DNA of 64,000 nt from Paragonimus skrjabini miyazakii (GCA_014338405.1 JTDE01001317.1:75307-139306), one strand, 5' to 3'. Positions 11,349 to 25,700 are shown, counted from the stretch's first letter. Program-made: numbers and translations. Notes: generated by a model from the letters alone, not told the origin.

Positions 11349-13421
11349 TTCCCTGATCAGTGGCTAATTGGCTGTTTCGCATATATCAGGAACACCTGAT
11401 CTGTGTTCCCTCTGCTACGAACATCGTACTCGTCTTCGCCACCATATGTGATGCAAGCGTAGTCTGACGTTCGTGTCGTGGTTTCAACCTCCTGATTTGC
11501 CTGTATATGTGCTGTTTATATGCTTGTCCACGTCTATTTCTGGCTGTGAATTCCGTATTTTCCTCAACTATCGGTTTATTGTCTCTTCCGTTGGGTGTTC
11601 TCAGCCTCCAGTGACCGCAAAATACACAACCCCATGTATCCATATCCTCCTGGTTGGATTAACCCAAACCTGTCAATTTTTTCTTATTTTCGCGACTGTT
11701 GTTATTACTATTATCCTTGAAGTATATTGTCAAGGTTAGAAAGCAAAATGACACTTTCTTCTGAACCACAATGCGCGCTGGTTTACCAAGCGCTCTTCAT
11801 ATTGTAGAACTCACGAACAAACTTTTCTTCACAGAATTATATAATAGGTTTTGCTAAATGAAAACGTCCATTTTTTGTGCGCATTCAACAGAATGGCTTC
11901 TCTCAGATCAAACAACACTATGTTGGAAGGCGCGTCTGAATTGAATTCACGTAAAATGAACGCAACCTTGCTTTAGTAGTCAGTGTTGTTCTGTATACGG
12001 TAGTTGCTCATGTAACTTTTTCCTGAATGAGGTCACTTGTGTATGGTCATATCGTGCTACTATAAACGAATTTAAGATCCTAAATTTCACCGCTGTCGTG
12101 GCTCTTGTTTGGTTCGATTTCTTTTTCCATCACAACTTTACGTCTTCGGATTGAAAGTCCAATCTACGCAAGACGGCAGGTAACTTGAACTGTTCCACAA
12201 TGTTATTATCATTAATTCATTGACTTTACGAGAAATTGCCATTTCCAGCAGGTCACCGTTCATTAAAAGATTGATGATATCGCTCGATCTTATCTTGTTA
12301 AGGTATCTGCAACTTGAAAGCAGGTGTCGCTTTCACCTCATTCTGTCCAAACCGTTATCAGGTATCTTGACATATTGCCCATACGAAATCTACCGGTCAA
12401 CAATACCTGTTGCATCTAGTGAATACCAATCTTCTCGTTACTGTAACATTGACCGTGAAGTATCTATCCAGGTGTTTCCCGAAGAGAACTAGTTCATCAA
12501 ATGAAGGACAGTAAATGAAAACCAGTCGACGGAATGCTACTTCGATTTTTTTAAGGTGAGAGTTTGAGAACCACATATCTAGGTCATACACCTACACTAT
12601 CAGCCGTAGAGGACGCCGAAATTGATACACGGAATAGAGATAATATGAATAAAACATCCAACATTTTATGCTCGGAAGCAACATGTTTAGTGTGCCAAAG
12701 GAGTTATGCAGGCTAACAATTATGAGGGTTTGTTCACCAGTCCGGTATTAGAAAGACAGGTGTTGCATAGATCGAGATGAAAGAAAATCGAAATGCTCTG
12801 AAACAGAGCCAGCACATTTGAGAGAAAGCAGTTGAAATTCCATGATATGCCCAGATGTCTGCACGAGTGGTTGACGGTATGTACAAAACATCTCCCTACT
12901 TGCGTGGTGACTCTTAAGGAATAGTCTCGACAGGTCGCATCAAAGCTTGGAATCTTAGTAACTAGCTCTTGGGTTTCAGAGGCACCGCAACACCAAACCT
13001 CGAATGCGTTGCGGAGGAACAAATGAGACACTGACAGATTGTTCTTCCGAGCTGGCTTGTTACTCCATGTGAGGTGAGGGAGTGCGCAAAGAACTTGCAT
13101 AATTTGCCATGAACGACACCACTTATTCGGAAAATCAGTTGCATGGTAGTCAGACGATCAGGACGAACTTTTAGTTCAAAATAATGAAATGCTTCTTATC
13201 AATTCCTATGCTGTCAGTACAAAGGCTTCGGTCAACCACGACCAGAACAGATCATCTTTGACCGATCCCCCCGATTGTATTCCCACAGCTACAGTGCTGC
13301 ATTCAACGAGACTGTACCTGCCAGCTAGAATCATCGGCGACCCATGCTTTATTTCACGAAGATCGTTTTCCTCGCGAAGACCCTCATTTAATCATAGAAG
13401 AAAAACTGTGATGAACAACTG
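11349..13421. other. Unassigned stretch between the ceramide kinase 3' end and the Penelope inverted repeat
   Basis: Probably begins with the ceramide kinase 3' UTR. The open frames here (up to 126 codons on the minus strand near 12720-13100) show no family motifs. No repeat was recognised by eye. Confidence 0.4.
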
Positions 13422-13942
13422 TTTCGATAATTCATCATCAGATCAATACAATCATAGATTCAGCGAAACAAACAGTGTGTAAACAAGACAAAAAGGTTTA
13501 GCCGAATTCCATTGGATCATGCACAGCGTTACAGCGAGCAAATCAATCACCAGTGTGAATGACGGATGGTTTGAAGTGCCATCCACCATTACGTCACAGA
13601 GTTATCGGTTGGAATTTGGATGGGCATGCAGACTGATGGTGTGACCTTTGGCCACGCCAACTTCAGGGCTTGTACGAATTTTCTGTGTGAACACAAAATC
13701 GAATGGCGATCGATTCAGCGGTAACCAACATCCGTTGGCTGACCAATTTGGGATGGTTGACCGGGACTTTGCAGACAACACGGAACGCGTGAGTGGGGTC
13801 AACCTGGTGATCAGTATCTGCCAGATGTGTGACAATTGTACTGTTGATGGAGTTGGTCGAACCTGTCCCGAGCTGCGCTGGATGATTTTCTTTGATCCGT
13901 TTCGACAAACGTCTCGTCGTGCGACCCACATATTCTGCCGTA
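13422..13942 (-). mobile_element. Penelope-like element 3' end, left arm of inverted pair
   Basis: Read on the minus strand it encodes a GIY-YIG endonuclease segment: EYVGRTTRRLSKRIKE, then STIVTHLADTDHQVD and LVTAESIAIRF. A 3' non-coding tail follows, ending at CTGATGATGAATTATC. The arm is about 521 bp and nearly identical, a few substitutions aside, to 14663-15183 in the opposite orientation. The near-identity contrasts with the strong decay of every other element in the window, so this pair is recent or kept alike by gene conversion. Confidence 0.85.
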
Positions 13943-14449
13943 CAATGTACGTTGTGGACGACTTGACGGAGAAAAAACGCTGTGAGTTCAAAGGACATGT
14001 GCGGGCAATCGCTACTAGACAGGCATACAGATAACGGTCGAAACTGATGTATGTGCTTTTATCGACGATACGTAGACGGTATCTTCGTTTTACTGACACC
14101 TGAGTGTGACCTACCTGATGTTGTTCATTCACGCAATTAGGCACACATCGTCGCTACGTTTACTTCTAAAACGGAATCAGAAAACTCGTTTCATTTTCTA
14201 GATGCGGACTTGAATAGGCGACTAGAGCAATTTGGACCGAGCAATATACAAATTCTAATAGTTTCGTGTCTCTAGAGCAAAAACGGAATTTTGTCCACCG
14301 CCCGACCGCCAAACAATGAGAATTTGCTCTGAGAACACAATAGGTTAGGAACTGGAGACAATCGCCAGCGTGTTGCGGGGAAATGGCTATCAGCACCGTT
14401 TTATAACCCGAAACATGATTGTGACTAAGCCACGGAGTCCGATTGCCAC

Positions 14450-15183
14450 GGTGAAAAAGAAAGCTTTCATCTGCCTCCCTTTTAAGAGTAATATTGCAAC
14501 AGAGACACTCGTCCGTCGACTTTATCAGACTCTTAGAAGCACATCTCTGGCAGCCGCGCTAGGTATTTGCCTCACCACAACCCCTTGGTTACTTTGAGTC
14601 TGAAAGACAAACTCCCTATCTTCGACCAATCCGTGAGTGTGTACTTATTTCCCTGCTGTTTTACGGCAGAATATGTAGGTCGCACGGCGAGACGTTTGTC
14701 GAAACGGATCAAAGAAAATCATCCAGCGCAGCTCGGGACAGGTTCGACCAAATCCATCAACAGTACGATTGTCACACATCTGGCAGATACTGATCACCAG
14801 GTTGACCCCACTCACGCGTTCCGTGTTGTCTGCAAAGTCCCGGTCAACCATCCCAAATTGGTCAGACAACGGATGTTGGTTACCGCTGAATCGATCGCCA
14901 TTCGATTTTGTGTTCACACAGAAAATTCGTACAAGCCCTGAAGTTGGCGTGGCCAAAGGTCACACCATCAGTCTGCATGCCCATCCAAATTCCAACCGAT
15001 AACTCTGTGACGTAATGGTGGATGGCACTTCAAACCATCCGTCATTCACACTGGTGATTGATTTGCTCGCTGTAACGCTGTGCATGATCCAATGGAATTC
15101 GGCTAAACCTTTTTGTCTTGTTTACACACTGTTTGTTTCGCTGAATCTATGATTGTATTGATCTGATGATGAATTATCGAAAA
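14450..15183 (+). mobile_element. Penelope-like element 3' part, right arm of inverted pair
   Basis: Plus-strand coding starts with KKKAFICLPFKSNIATETL, the linker that precedes the endonuclease in Penelope proteins. After a frame change near 14597 it continues as EYVGRTARRLSKRIKEN, THAFRVVCKVPVNHP and TAESIAIRF. The part 14663-15183 is the inverted copy of 13422-13942. The unique centre (13943-14662) is about 720 bp. No reverse transcriptase domain remains. Confidence 0.85.
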
Positions 15184-15429
15184 GCAGTCTTATGGATCCA
15201 CCGAAGCGATCTCAGTGTATCTACCTGAAAACAACTCGTACACCTTTCCACGGTTTCTTACCTTAGAAATAACCACAATTTGAGTTGTTGCCTGACGAAC
15301 ATGGCCAGAAGAATCTATCTCGTCGGTACTTTAGAAAATAAGTTACAGTTCATTGTTAACGTGCCCCGGGAAACCACAGCCGAATCATTTCATAGCGCGG
15401 CGCACCGAATTCACTCCAGCGCATCTCCA

Positions 15430-15900
15430 CAGCCGACAAGAAGGCTGTTTCTGCAGCTTCCATTTCAAGGTAAGCTGACAGTCGAATCAGTCAATCACTT
15501 CCCTTACCCATTGTATCAGGCAAACATTTCTGGCAACTGTGTTACGAAGTTGATCCATTAATAAAGACAATGTTGGACTCGACAAACCACTAGTCCATGA
15601 CCAACCAACGCTTGTGTACTCGGGAGGCGTAGATGAGACGAGGTTTTGACCTAAGCGGATCAAGAAACGTACTCCAGCCTGGCTTGGCAACGGTAAAAAC
15701 GGTCACCAGAATAATAGCTTCGCGTCTGCTGGACTCTACCAATTTGACAATGCTTTTCGCACTGTTCACAAGGTCCCAGCATGTCAGCTAAATCCAGTCT
15801 AGCAGTACAAACTGACCATAATTAAACCGTCTGCTATTCGGTTAGGAAATCCGGTCACGCGTTGCCAAGAGAAAGTTGTGCACGCCACATGAATGCCATG
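15430..15900 (+). mobile_element. Third, heavily decayed Penelope-like fragment
   Basis: LFLQLPFQGKLTVES at about 15440 resembles the LPFKGD linker, and conceptual pieces further on (PKRIKKRTPAWLGNG, then YQFDNAFRTVHKVP) follow the GIY-YIG order RIKExHPAxLG and THAFRVVxKVP. Several stops and shifts break it. It has the same orientation as the right arm just upstream, suggesting a partial tandem of Penelope copies. Confidence 0.65.
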
Positions 15901-18900
15901 GTCACGGATATATCATCCCTGTCACGTGCGGGATCACACCACTGACCCAAAGTCGGTGACGTAATAGGCGTGTAGAACTCAGACCACACTGAAGGTCACA
16001 TACGCATCAAATGTTTGCTGGTGTCCTGATTGAGACCGCCTTTAAATTCATTTAAAACTGGTCAGCTTGTGAGGGAACTTCGGATTATACCTGAATCCAT
16101 GCAACAAAAGCCGAGTAGCGAATGTTTCATCGGACCTCCAGGCATCGACTTTGATTACTCGATTCGCTTCGGGTTTAAGCCATCACCTCCCATATACAGC
16201 CTGTAAACAGCGTTCTTCGGTTTCATGTGCTGTGCAGTCACACTAGTGCCGATGTACAGTGTAGCTCCTACTTGCCGCTTTAGATCAGTCTACTTGATGG
16301 CATCACACTTTGCTGATCGGTTCATAAGCCGCCAATACAGCACCTTGTGTCCAGAAACGTTTGCAGACCTTGTGAGTAAAACCGATGGCAGTACAACCTA
16401 TTCTTGTACGGATCAAGCGACAGAATGTGTGTGTTTGAAACAGTAACCGGTCATGTGGCAGAAACGGGTGGTCGTTGTGAGAGTTCGATCCAAGAAACAG
16501 TTCGCAGAGCTCAACCACCGCGGTCGCTTCCTACTGTGTTATCAACACTGACAGTAGAGTATAGAAGAATAGCACAGTCAATAACTATGACCATCGGAAT
16601 ATTTTAAACCAATGTGTTGATTACCCCGGCCGAACTGATCACCGTAGTATCAGCGGCTTGGTAGTTTTGACTCTATGCACAAAGGTTTCCCGTTCGGGTC
16701 TCAACCTGGTCATGTGATAAGTGCGGAGAGGAACGAATTGCGCCATTCAAGCGGACAGGAAACAATAGGTCGACCTCCTTTCTGTTTAACAAAATTATGA
16801 AAGCAACACAAATAAATGAAAAATCTGTAGGCGGAAGTAACGCAAACGGTAGTGTAATGCGTAAGTGAAACCCTGATAATTAAACAGTACATTACCTATT
16901 GAGGTAGTTTGTACCGCAAATGCCTGAAGCATATGGTCACATGATTGAGCAACCGGTAATCTGATTTGTCCTGGTCAGCAGAGGGCACGGGTCATCGTTC
17001 TGTTGATAGTCGAACAAAAGATACTTGGGTCTTTATCTCAATATCTCTACCCGAAGAGTCCAAACCGATAGTGTTGATTTGAGACTACAACCACTGAAGA
17101 ACAGTAGTGTACAATTCGCAGCAACGTTCTGCGACCGTTCCATTTCACCTAGTATCAAAACAGCCGTAGATACTCCACGATTTTTCAACTAACGTATGAC
17201 AGCAACTCCAACCCACGCATGCTCAGACGTACCTGTTGGGAAGTTAAATAGGCTTACTCGCTTTATCGTTGCATGACGTGCAAAGAACAAACATAAAACG
17301 AAACACGCGTCACGTGGATTTGGTCACATGACAATTAGTTCACGCCTCTATCAAGTTCAGAGCAGCCCGGTAACAGCAATGTTGACCAGGTGATAACGCT
17401 TGGACTCAGATACGGTCGCTAAAAGGCACTCTAAGGCCTACGTAACTGGATTACAAACTGTGGTGGTTTTAAACTCTTGGCCCAGATGCCCACCTATTTT
17501 TTGTAAATAGTCCACTGTTTTCAAGCCTATTCAACGTCTAACTGCTTTCTAACACGATTTGTTGTTTTATCGTTAAAAACTACTGCTGTTGACTTGAGAT
17601 GCCTCCCTATTGTGTTTTTAATGAGGTCTATATAGACAGGCGACTTCACCAGACCTTCAAGACCTCAGGAGCGAGTCGGTAGGTCGATTGTTACTAGTAC
17701 GGCTTCACGCAACCAACAAGAAACTATAGTTTACGTCCATCAGTGATATCGATGCGCCACGATTCGAAATTTTTAAAAAATTCATTGTAGACAGAGGTAC
17801 ATGGATAAGTTAAAGACGATCATTTAACATAAATGGTCATAATCGGGGTTCGAATTTGGGGGAAACAGCAACCATAGGCGACCATCGTTAAGTACGACTG
17901 TGCAGGAGTGGCCGAGAACTAAAATGAAAGGAGACGACATGATAGAAAGTATTCATTGGAGAGGTGAGTTAGAACGCATAAATCGTTGCATTCACTGTAT
18001 GCCACAATCTGGACACAAGTTAATACAAGAACACTCATAAACCACGCGTAAAGTAGTAACTATTCAGGAGGTCCCTGGTGTAAGTTATCTGGAAGCCGAA
18101 CAAACAACGAAAGTCTTTACCGATGATGCTGGCTGAACGCACATTATAACAAGTGAAAATATTGATGGTGATTTCCCAAGACAACACTGAAATCGTACCA
18201 TGATTCCGAAAATCTCAGGTTTGGCAAACAATCACCAAAGGAGTGTGATTCATACAAATCGTTAACATTTCTGGGCAAGTCAGAGCAATCCCGATCCCAG
18301 TTCAAGCATCTCAAGTGAAAACTGAGTGTTAGTTGTGCGACTGCATAACGAAACGCATCAACTCTGTGCCACAACGACAGGGCTGTCTGGGTCCAGAAAC
18401 TAGCCTGGGCTGGCTGCAATATCAATATACACACAAACTACAATAAGCGCACAGATGGTAAAAAAATCTAAGCGGAAGGCTAAAAAAGCAAGGGAAATGT
18501 AATGACAATCTGGACAACCACTTGCGAAATAAAAAGCCAGACTGCATTGTCACATTCATCCCCGGTCGTCACTTCGTTTGTGCCAATGACATTACAACTT
18601 GGGATTTTGATGTACAATTGCTACCCGCTAACCAAAAACCCATTTTCCAAAATGCGCACATGAATCGATAAGTATATTTCCGCGTTCACACAAAAACAGT
18701 CCGATTGCGATATGCAGTGGTAAGCTGTTTAGCTCACATCATAAACCACCACACCCAAACAAGGGAAAGGGCACCATCTAGTCTTATTCGGCTGCAAGGT
18801 TTGGTCAATGCGAAGTTTGGCAAACAATCTACTCACTTTCGGAGAGTATAGTGCTGAGCAAGCACATTGAATTTTTACTGTACAATCTACCTGCTACGAA

Positions 18901-19059
18901 ACAACAGTTTTCCAGAGCACAAATCCACGCCTGTTGTGACAAAACTCACGCAATCATTCCATTGGACGGAGTGCAGCAAAGAGAAACAATGGTAAAAACC
19001 AAATGCTGACATGGCCATTCGCCGGTTATGTCAAAGCATTTGGCAAAGTACGGACGCAC
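15901..19059. other. Unassigned stretch
   Basis: No gene or classified repeat could be supported. Longest open frames are under 100 codons and show no motifs. It lies between the Penelope cluster and the 3' end of the saposin gene, so part may be 3' flank of that gene. Confidence 0.4.
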
Positions 19060-19260
19060 CATGAGCATTGTCCCTGTTCGATGATCAGACGTCTTGTTGA
19101 GGTTACTAATGACGAACGTTTAGAAACACACCACATATTTTTGCCATATCTCTGGACACTGTAGGTCGGGCTCGTATCCGGAGCTGAGATCCTGCGATCC
19201 ACGGAGTCGATGACGGGCACCGCTAAGTGAGGTGGTGACTAATCGGGCTTAGATGAGTTT
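19060..19260 (+). mobile_element. Decayed RTE LINE C-terminal fragment
   Basis: CACTGTAGGTCGGGCTCGT, followed by a GGAGCTGAGATCCTGCGATC block and ACTAATCGGGCTTAGATG, follows the same order as the intact-looking RTE tail at 21950-22070 (VGRARxRS, then DPR and NRAQW equivalents). Frameshifts and stops are frequent. Confidence 0.5.
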
Positions 19261-19689
19261 TGCTTGCGACAACAGCAAATGCAGTTTTAGAATCAATCCA
19301 GTTTTATAACAAAAGTTCAAGATGCATAATGCATACAGAAAAACTTCAACAAACAAGCCATCAGCTTCGTTCACAAAGAAGAAAGTTCAATAAATCTGCA
19401 TAGTTTTCTAGAACTTCTGTATGAAACACGTAGTCCTAAAGATCACTGTACACATTCGAATCAAAAGAAGGATTCGGATCAACAGACAGACAGCGTTGTC
19501 TGTTAATCAGTTCCTGTGAAAAATATGATCGATCACCCCGCAATCAAATAAAAGGCTCATTTACTTTCCTATTCGTTGTTCTCGGCATGAGAGCAGGTGT
19601 TGTAGTACGTAGTTTGTTCCTGCATTGAAGGCAACGAACACAAGGCTAGTAATGCACGTGTAGTTATCACACGAATTTGTAACATATAC

Positions 19690-19743
19690 CTATTGGACAA
19701 AATAAGACATTAATACCATCAGAAAGGGATCCGAATTAGAACA
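19690..19743 (-). CDS. Saposin gene exon 18 (predicted last coding exon)
   Basis: Phase-0 exon of 18 codons ending in TAG, residues 521-537. It starts with cysteine, as all second-half SapB exons here do, and reads CSNSDPFLMVLMSYFVQ, similar in its hydrophobic pattern to the others but cut short by the stop. The acceptor tract is weak. An alternative end is an exon at 19569-19619, which has a better acceptor. This is the least certain exon. Confidence 0.4.
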   Translation of the reverse strand, partial: CSNSDPFLMVLMSYFVQ

Positions 19744-22700
19744 CTTTGTACTACCGAGGCGATTATATTCAGGCTGCCTGACCCGGTATTATGTCATCAT
19801 AAACGGTTTGTTCAAGCGCTGCACCTACCATGACCACAAATCCACCGGATCGATGGCCAATCTGCGTGGTCAATTCAATGGACAAGCGTGACGTAACCGA
19901 CGAATCAAGTCATCGCCAATTCGACTGACCAGTGACCTAGTTTCTCTGTAATAAATCTGATTGATATCTCGATCTAACTCTACTAACTCCTTATATAATT
20001 GTACCGGCCTGAAGATGAATTATCGAAAACATATGTTCGCCTATATGTCTTTGTTCTCATTAATACCGGAGTACCACTTCGGTTTTCAGTATGAATCAGC
20101 ACATTCGCATATTAGTACGTTTAAAACGATTATCCTCGACAGTTGACACCTGATTACATGAACAAATACGATTAACAGTGTAGTAAAAAAACTAAAACTA
20201 ACCACATTGTTCAATTTGACTGACGACTGAACCGAAGCACGCCGTCCCTGTCATCGGGATTTTTTGGTAACTGAAGGTCTGCTGGAGCCTGGTAAATAAG
20301 AGCAATCAAAATGAGATCGTAAGGATCCTCTCAATAAAAAATTCTCCGATCGTCCAGTGAGTATTTTACATGGCCATATTTGCCACCGTAATTTACTGCC
20401 GTCTCGTCGCCACTTAGCGGCAACATCCGTCTTGATCGATAAAAACTCAACTATGCGTACATACATTCTGAACTGCTAGCATTAGTCACTAGTCTTCGTG
20501 GAATTACGTTTGTAATGGATGACGTGAGATGAGTTGAGTGGAATGGTTCCACCGGACGTCTACAATAGTATACCACATGCAGTGACAACGAGAGTTGGCG
20601 ATCTATTGGCATGTTTTAAGTAGACGACTCACGATACTGAATAACCAAATTTGTAGGGATTTCTCAGACTATAATCAGAAGTATGCGGCGAAAAGCGGAC
20701 AAAAAAGACGTCACAGAGAAAGGTGTGTAGTGTATTGGGGTCACCTAAATTTAGGCCATTCACAACAGCCCCAAAAGCTATCTTAACATAATCCTTTTAC
20801 AAACCAATATGAGCCTGAATAGAAGAGCCCATAAAACTGGAATGCGTGACGGGCACCCGTGTTGAACAAGAGGCGCAAACAGCGAGGACTGCCATGAGAC
20901 GCGTGACATGGTGTGACCGACCTCTGCGGTCGTCCGACTATATTAAGGGAGAATATCTAAATCCCGAAGGATGAATTGCATAGACAAGATTTCTCAAGCA
21001 ACCAAGCCGAGTGTACGATACCACCGGAAACCTACCACTTCAGATCTAGCGGAATCGCATGGTTAACATTGGTTAGATAGAAACACAACCTCCAGATTTA
21101 AAAAGAAACGCGATATTTGCAGACTAGCCAAATTAACATGTCTTGAGCATTTCTTTGTTCAGATGGACGACAAACACAGCGCAAAGTAACAAACTGGGGC
21201 TAATAAAAGATACAGACATAGGAAGAAAATAAAAGAGACATACTTTGGTAATATTCCTTGTCACCGGAGTAACATAAAATGAGTTGTTTGCAAGGATGCT
21301 GGCACATTTTATCAGTTCAGAAAATACGGTCGGCATTTCTGTAATGAAAAGAAAGATAACACAAAAATACAACGCTGAAAAAAAATTAACAAAAGACGTG
21401 AACATCATACGCAATATTACATAGTCGACTGTAATGTGATCAACGTAGTAAGACAGTTGTGGGCAAATTGATCAAATCTGAAAAATAATCCGTCCAGTTC
21501 CATCAATACAAAAGTATTCTAGCACCATGAAAAGATAATGCAAGTAAGCAGTTACAAACAACATCGAAAACCTACACATTTGTGTTCAACTGATACAGCA
21601 TACCAAACTATATAGAGTTCATATGCTACGAGTAGATTGTATTCATCAAGTCGGACTATTTCCGGAGATAGTGGTTGACCACCGATGTCTGCGTTCAATC
21701 GCACGTATCGGATGACACCAATGAGTAAGTAACCAGGAGGTTAGGAAGCGGGTGTTTGGCACTGATTGTCAAACGAGTTCTTTCGTTCAGTCCTTACGCT
21801 TGCACAGACTTAGATGGTAAGGTCGTGTAATAAAGATGTCAGCTAGTCGTTTGCTATACCAAGCACTGTTTGCCGACGCTGCGGCCGATTGGCGCAAGGT
21901 GCGAGGTGGACAGATGAGGACCTGATGTAGACAAACGAAATCGTTCTCGAAGAGGTTGGTCACTGTAGATCGGGTTCGTCGTCCGGGCTGGAGCCCTCGC
22001 GACTCAAAGAGTCAGTGGCTTGAGACGTTAGGTGGGATGGCGGCTAACCGAGCTCAGTGGCGTGAATGTTGTCGTTGTTTGGTCGAGTTGTCTGTGAAGT
22101 GAGTGCACTTAATGACGCGGGATAGTGAAAGCCGCAAGGAAGCTGTCTTGCTGATAACGCCTCATTTTCACTTACAGCTCGGTTGTTTGTTTGCAAGGTG
22201 TAAGCGCCTTGATGTTCTATGTTTGAATGTAGACGTAGTTATTTTTAGTGATTAGGTCCCCTCCCCTTTTTTCCTACTCTTTTTCTATACAGGGTTTGCT
22301 TTTTCTTCTTCGTGGTTGTGTGGCAGTTAAGCATCAGTGTGGACCACTGATGCATTGCTGTCTATGATGATCATGATGAGTGACATACCCCCCGAAGCCT
22401 CATGGATCCGTGTAAATAACGCATGTAAGAGTGGTTCTACCTTAACGTTCCAGTGAGTGCTTACGTAGATTGAAGGATGTAAGGTGTGAACTTATTTTTT
22501 TCTGTATGACCCGTCCTCACCCATCCTACGATCAATGACTGCGGTTAGTAGCTTGCGTCGGTTGGGTTAGGAGAGGGAACAGTTAGAAGTAATGAAATAA
22601 CGACCGTGCAAAATCTAAACACTCATAAAACACAGATGCTAACTAATTTTCGATTATATCGCATACTATGTGGTGAGGTCACAGCCGAGACGAGCAAGGG

Positions 22701-25700
22701 ACAAACGATGACTTATCTGGGAAGTAACAACAGATTCAATCCGTCATCCTATGTTCACATACAACTGGGTTGTTTACTTACAAAATGTAGGAACTACAAA
22801 GTTGAATACTAGAGGTTAGATGAAGGATTTATGAACCAAGCCTCGTCCTTCCGTCTGTTNNNNNNNNNNNNNNNNNNNNNNNNNNNNNNNNNNNNNNNNN
22901 NNNNNNNNNNNNNNNNNNNNNNNNNNNNNNNNNNNNNNNNNNNNNNNNNNNNNNNNNNNACATAACTACTAATCACGTTTGTACGTGGATGTGTGTCACA
23001 AACACTAATAATCGAAAAGTTGAAATTCTGGGAAGTAAACACAAGGAGTAATTTACCAGTTTTAAGCTTGTAGGTATCAACTTCCTCAGTAGGAAATGAA
23101 TTACGTGAGCAAATCCGGATGGTCTGAAACAGAAACAATGAATATACATCGATTACTGTACGAGCAAGCCCAATCAGACAATTCACATGTTAGTGAGGAG
23201 GACAGTAACAAGACCATTGATTTATCAGCAATGCCTTGATCATTTTGCAAATTACAAAGTTTAACATTTTCAAAAACAGGTCAAGATACAGAACACCTGC
23301 TGTATATATGCTTTAAGAACGAAACATTCAGAATCCTACTAAGTCATCCTAATCCAACACTTCTGCCGGTTGCTGAGGCCATCGCAATCAATCGGCCCTG
23401 TGGGTTCAGAAACAACTGTTCGTCACCCTGACCCTGTCCTGGGCTTAGTGACCTTTCTTAACCCACCGATTGACTATCCATTCCACCACCTCAACTGTTC
23501 GATAGAAAAATCCGTCTTATTTTATTGCAAACTCGGCAGTGACCAGTCAATATGAAATGTCTGTATTCGCCAGTTTTCATGTTCTAGCGTTTATGTTCAA
23601 ACTTCGGAAGGGAACGAAGGGTTTTAAGCTGTGGAAATTAAATCAACAACTCGTCAAAATCAAAAATGGACACATAGCAATTACACGATTAATCTGGAAA
23701 ACAGGGATCTTACTCGAAATTTATAAACGATAGTGAAATAAATGCCTTCCATTCTCTTTTTAAAAGGTGCGAACTGTTCACCAGCGAGTCTAATACTTCA
23801 CTATTTATATTCCCTCACTTTCAGTCTCACAGTACGATAAAAACATCGTCCAGTTTGGAAAAATTCTTATGTGGTGCTGTTCGATAGGTACCACATGCGG
23901 TTTAGATCAAAATGCCACGATCGTCAACCTAAACACGACAGGCTTTTTGTATGAAGGCCGTGAGTGAAAGAGGTGGGTTGCATATAATGGAGCAGTACCC
24001 TGTTGAAATATACTCTTTTATCACGCATCTCAGCAGCGGAAGACAAATGGTGTGCTTCGAGTGAGTTTACCTGGCTGAATCTTTTTCCCCTCCAAGCTAT
24101 CTAAGAGATGCCGTTGTATTTTTTGAAGATAAATGTTTCTGTTTCATTCGGAGGTCGTGCATAGAAGATGGTCGGACACGGACACCTTCCAAATCAAACT
24201 TCCGCTCATCCCTTGAGGCGTCACTGTACCAAAGATCGCTGCAAACAAACTGGTTTGCTATCAGTCACAATCCGTGTTGTATGTGGCCTTGATGGATGAG
24301 TATCGAACTAATCCACGATAGGTTGGGTTGGATACATTATCGAGTAGTTGCTGCGTTCGTCTTTACGTCACTTGAAAGCTCTCTGCGACTTTCAGTTGAG
24401 AAACACATAATAATGCAGTCGAAATACGAGGATCGAATCGTTTTACCTGGTTTGAATAAAATACTTTGTCCCTCCGATCGCTTGGTTGCTCAGTATGAAA
24501 TGGGAACGATCAGGAACCGCAAGTGTTAGATCGATGTAGATTTCTGGCGATCTCTCTCACGCAGTAGCACACTGGTACAGGCTAATTCTTTTCTGTTCTC
24601 TTACTCTGAGAACAACACCGAAATACTAGCTACTGGTCTCGGATACAAAACTAATTGTGAGCCTTACTCACCCAGTCCACGATGAAAAAGGCATGGAGTA
24701 CTGATCGCATAGCAAATATCACTCACAAAGTTGCTGGATGGAGCAACAAGGTCACACACAGTGTTGCAGCACAGCGTGAACAATTGGAACGGTACTTAAA
24801 TTCCACATCTGTTATTTTTGTGTTTCAACACCACTGCCATCTAACCTATGAGAAAATTCTGTTTCGGGTTTCTACATACTGCAGTAAGAAGTGAAGCTTG
24901 TAGGTTGAGAGTGCAGCAACACATTGTACTCAGTTCATGCACCGTACGAAGACTGAACGTTTCAGAAGCACAACTAAGGGATGTTTTTGGAAGTAAGTGA
25001 CAACAAGTTTTCGTCGAAATAAAACGTCAGAAATCGGATGTGTGTAAAACGAAAAAAATCGGACGCCACTTACAGTTAGTTGCAGTTTTCAAGCACAAAG
25101 ACAATGACAAATTTCTATTATGATTGCAAACGGAGCACTACTGACAAACGTCGTGCTAGTGTACTTTCTCTAACGGTGAAATTTAGTTTCGGTACAGTTA
25201 ATATGTAATAGTAACCGTTGGCAAATTGAACAACAATCAACGTGGTGCGTACAAAACAAACAAATACTCAGAAAAGTTCCCTAGGAAATTAATTTCGCCA
25301 CAGTAATCGTGGTTGTTGTACCATCAGCAATGGGAAACGGTAATATATCGACAACGTTCAACGCTGATGAACCGTAAATCAAATTCAAGTCTTACTTGAC
25401 AAATCAGTCTATCGCTTTCAGCCAGTTCCATTCGCTTGGCAATAATACGTTCATTTCCTTTGATAATTTTCTGGCACTTGAGTAGAAAGGAGGATGGAGA
25501 GAGAAAATGTGTAAGATAATATGAGGAACTTTCCAATGCATGCTCATCCCTCCATGAACATGAACTTCTACTTCGTATTGCATCTATAGATTACTCTGAA
25601 TGGTAACATTCAAGTTAATGAAGTTTCCGTTAGATTCAGAAAACGATACTTTTATACCAAGTGTTCCCCCTCATTTCACATAGCTAAATCAGTCAACTTA

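Noticed and set aside
13648..14034. 128-codon plus-strand frame
   Set aside because: Antisense shadow of the Penelope GIY-YIG coding region on the minus strand.
14645..14956. 103-codon minus-strand frame
   Set aside because: Antisense shadow of the right Penelope arm.
19569..19619. Alternative last exon of the saposin gene with a pyrimidine-rich acceptor and a stop
   Set aside because: All three frames are open over most of it and it does not resemble a SapB half; exon 18 at 19690 starts with cysteine like its counterparts. Kept only as an alternative.
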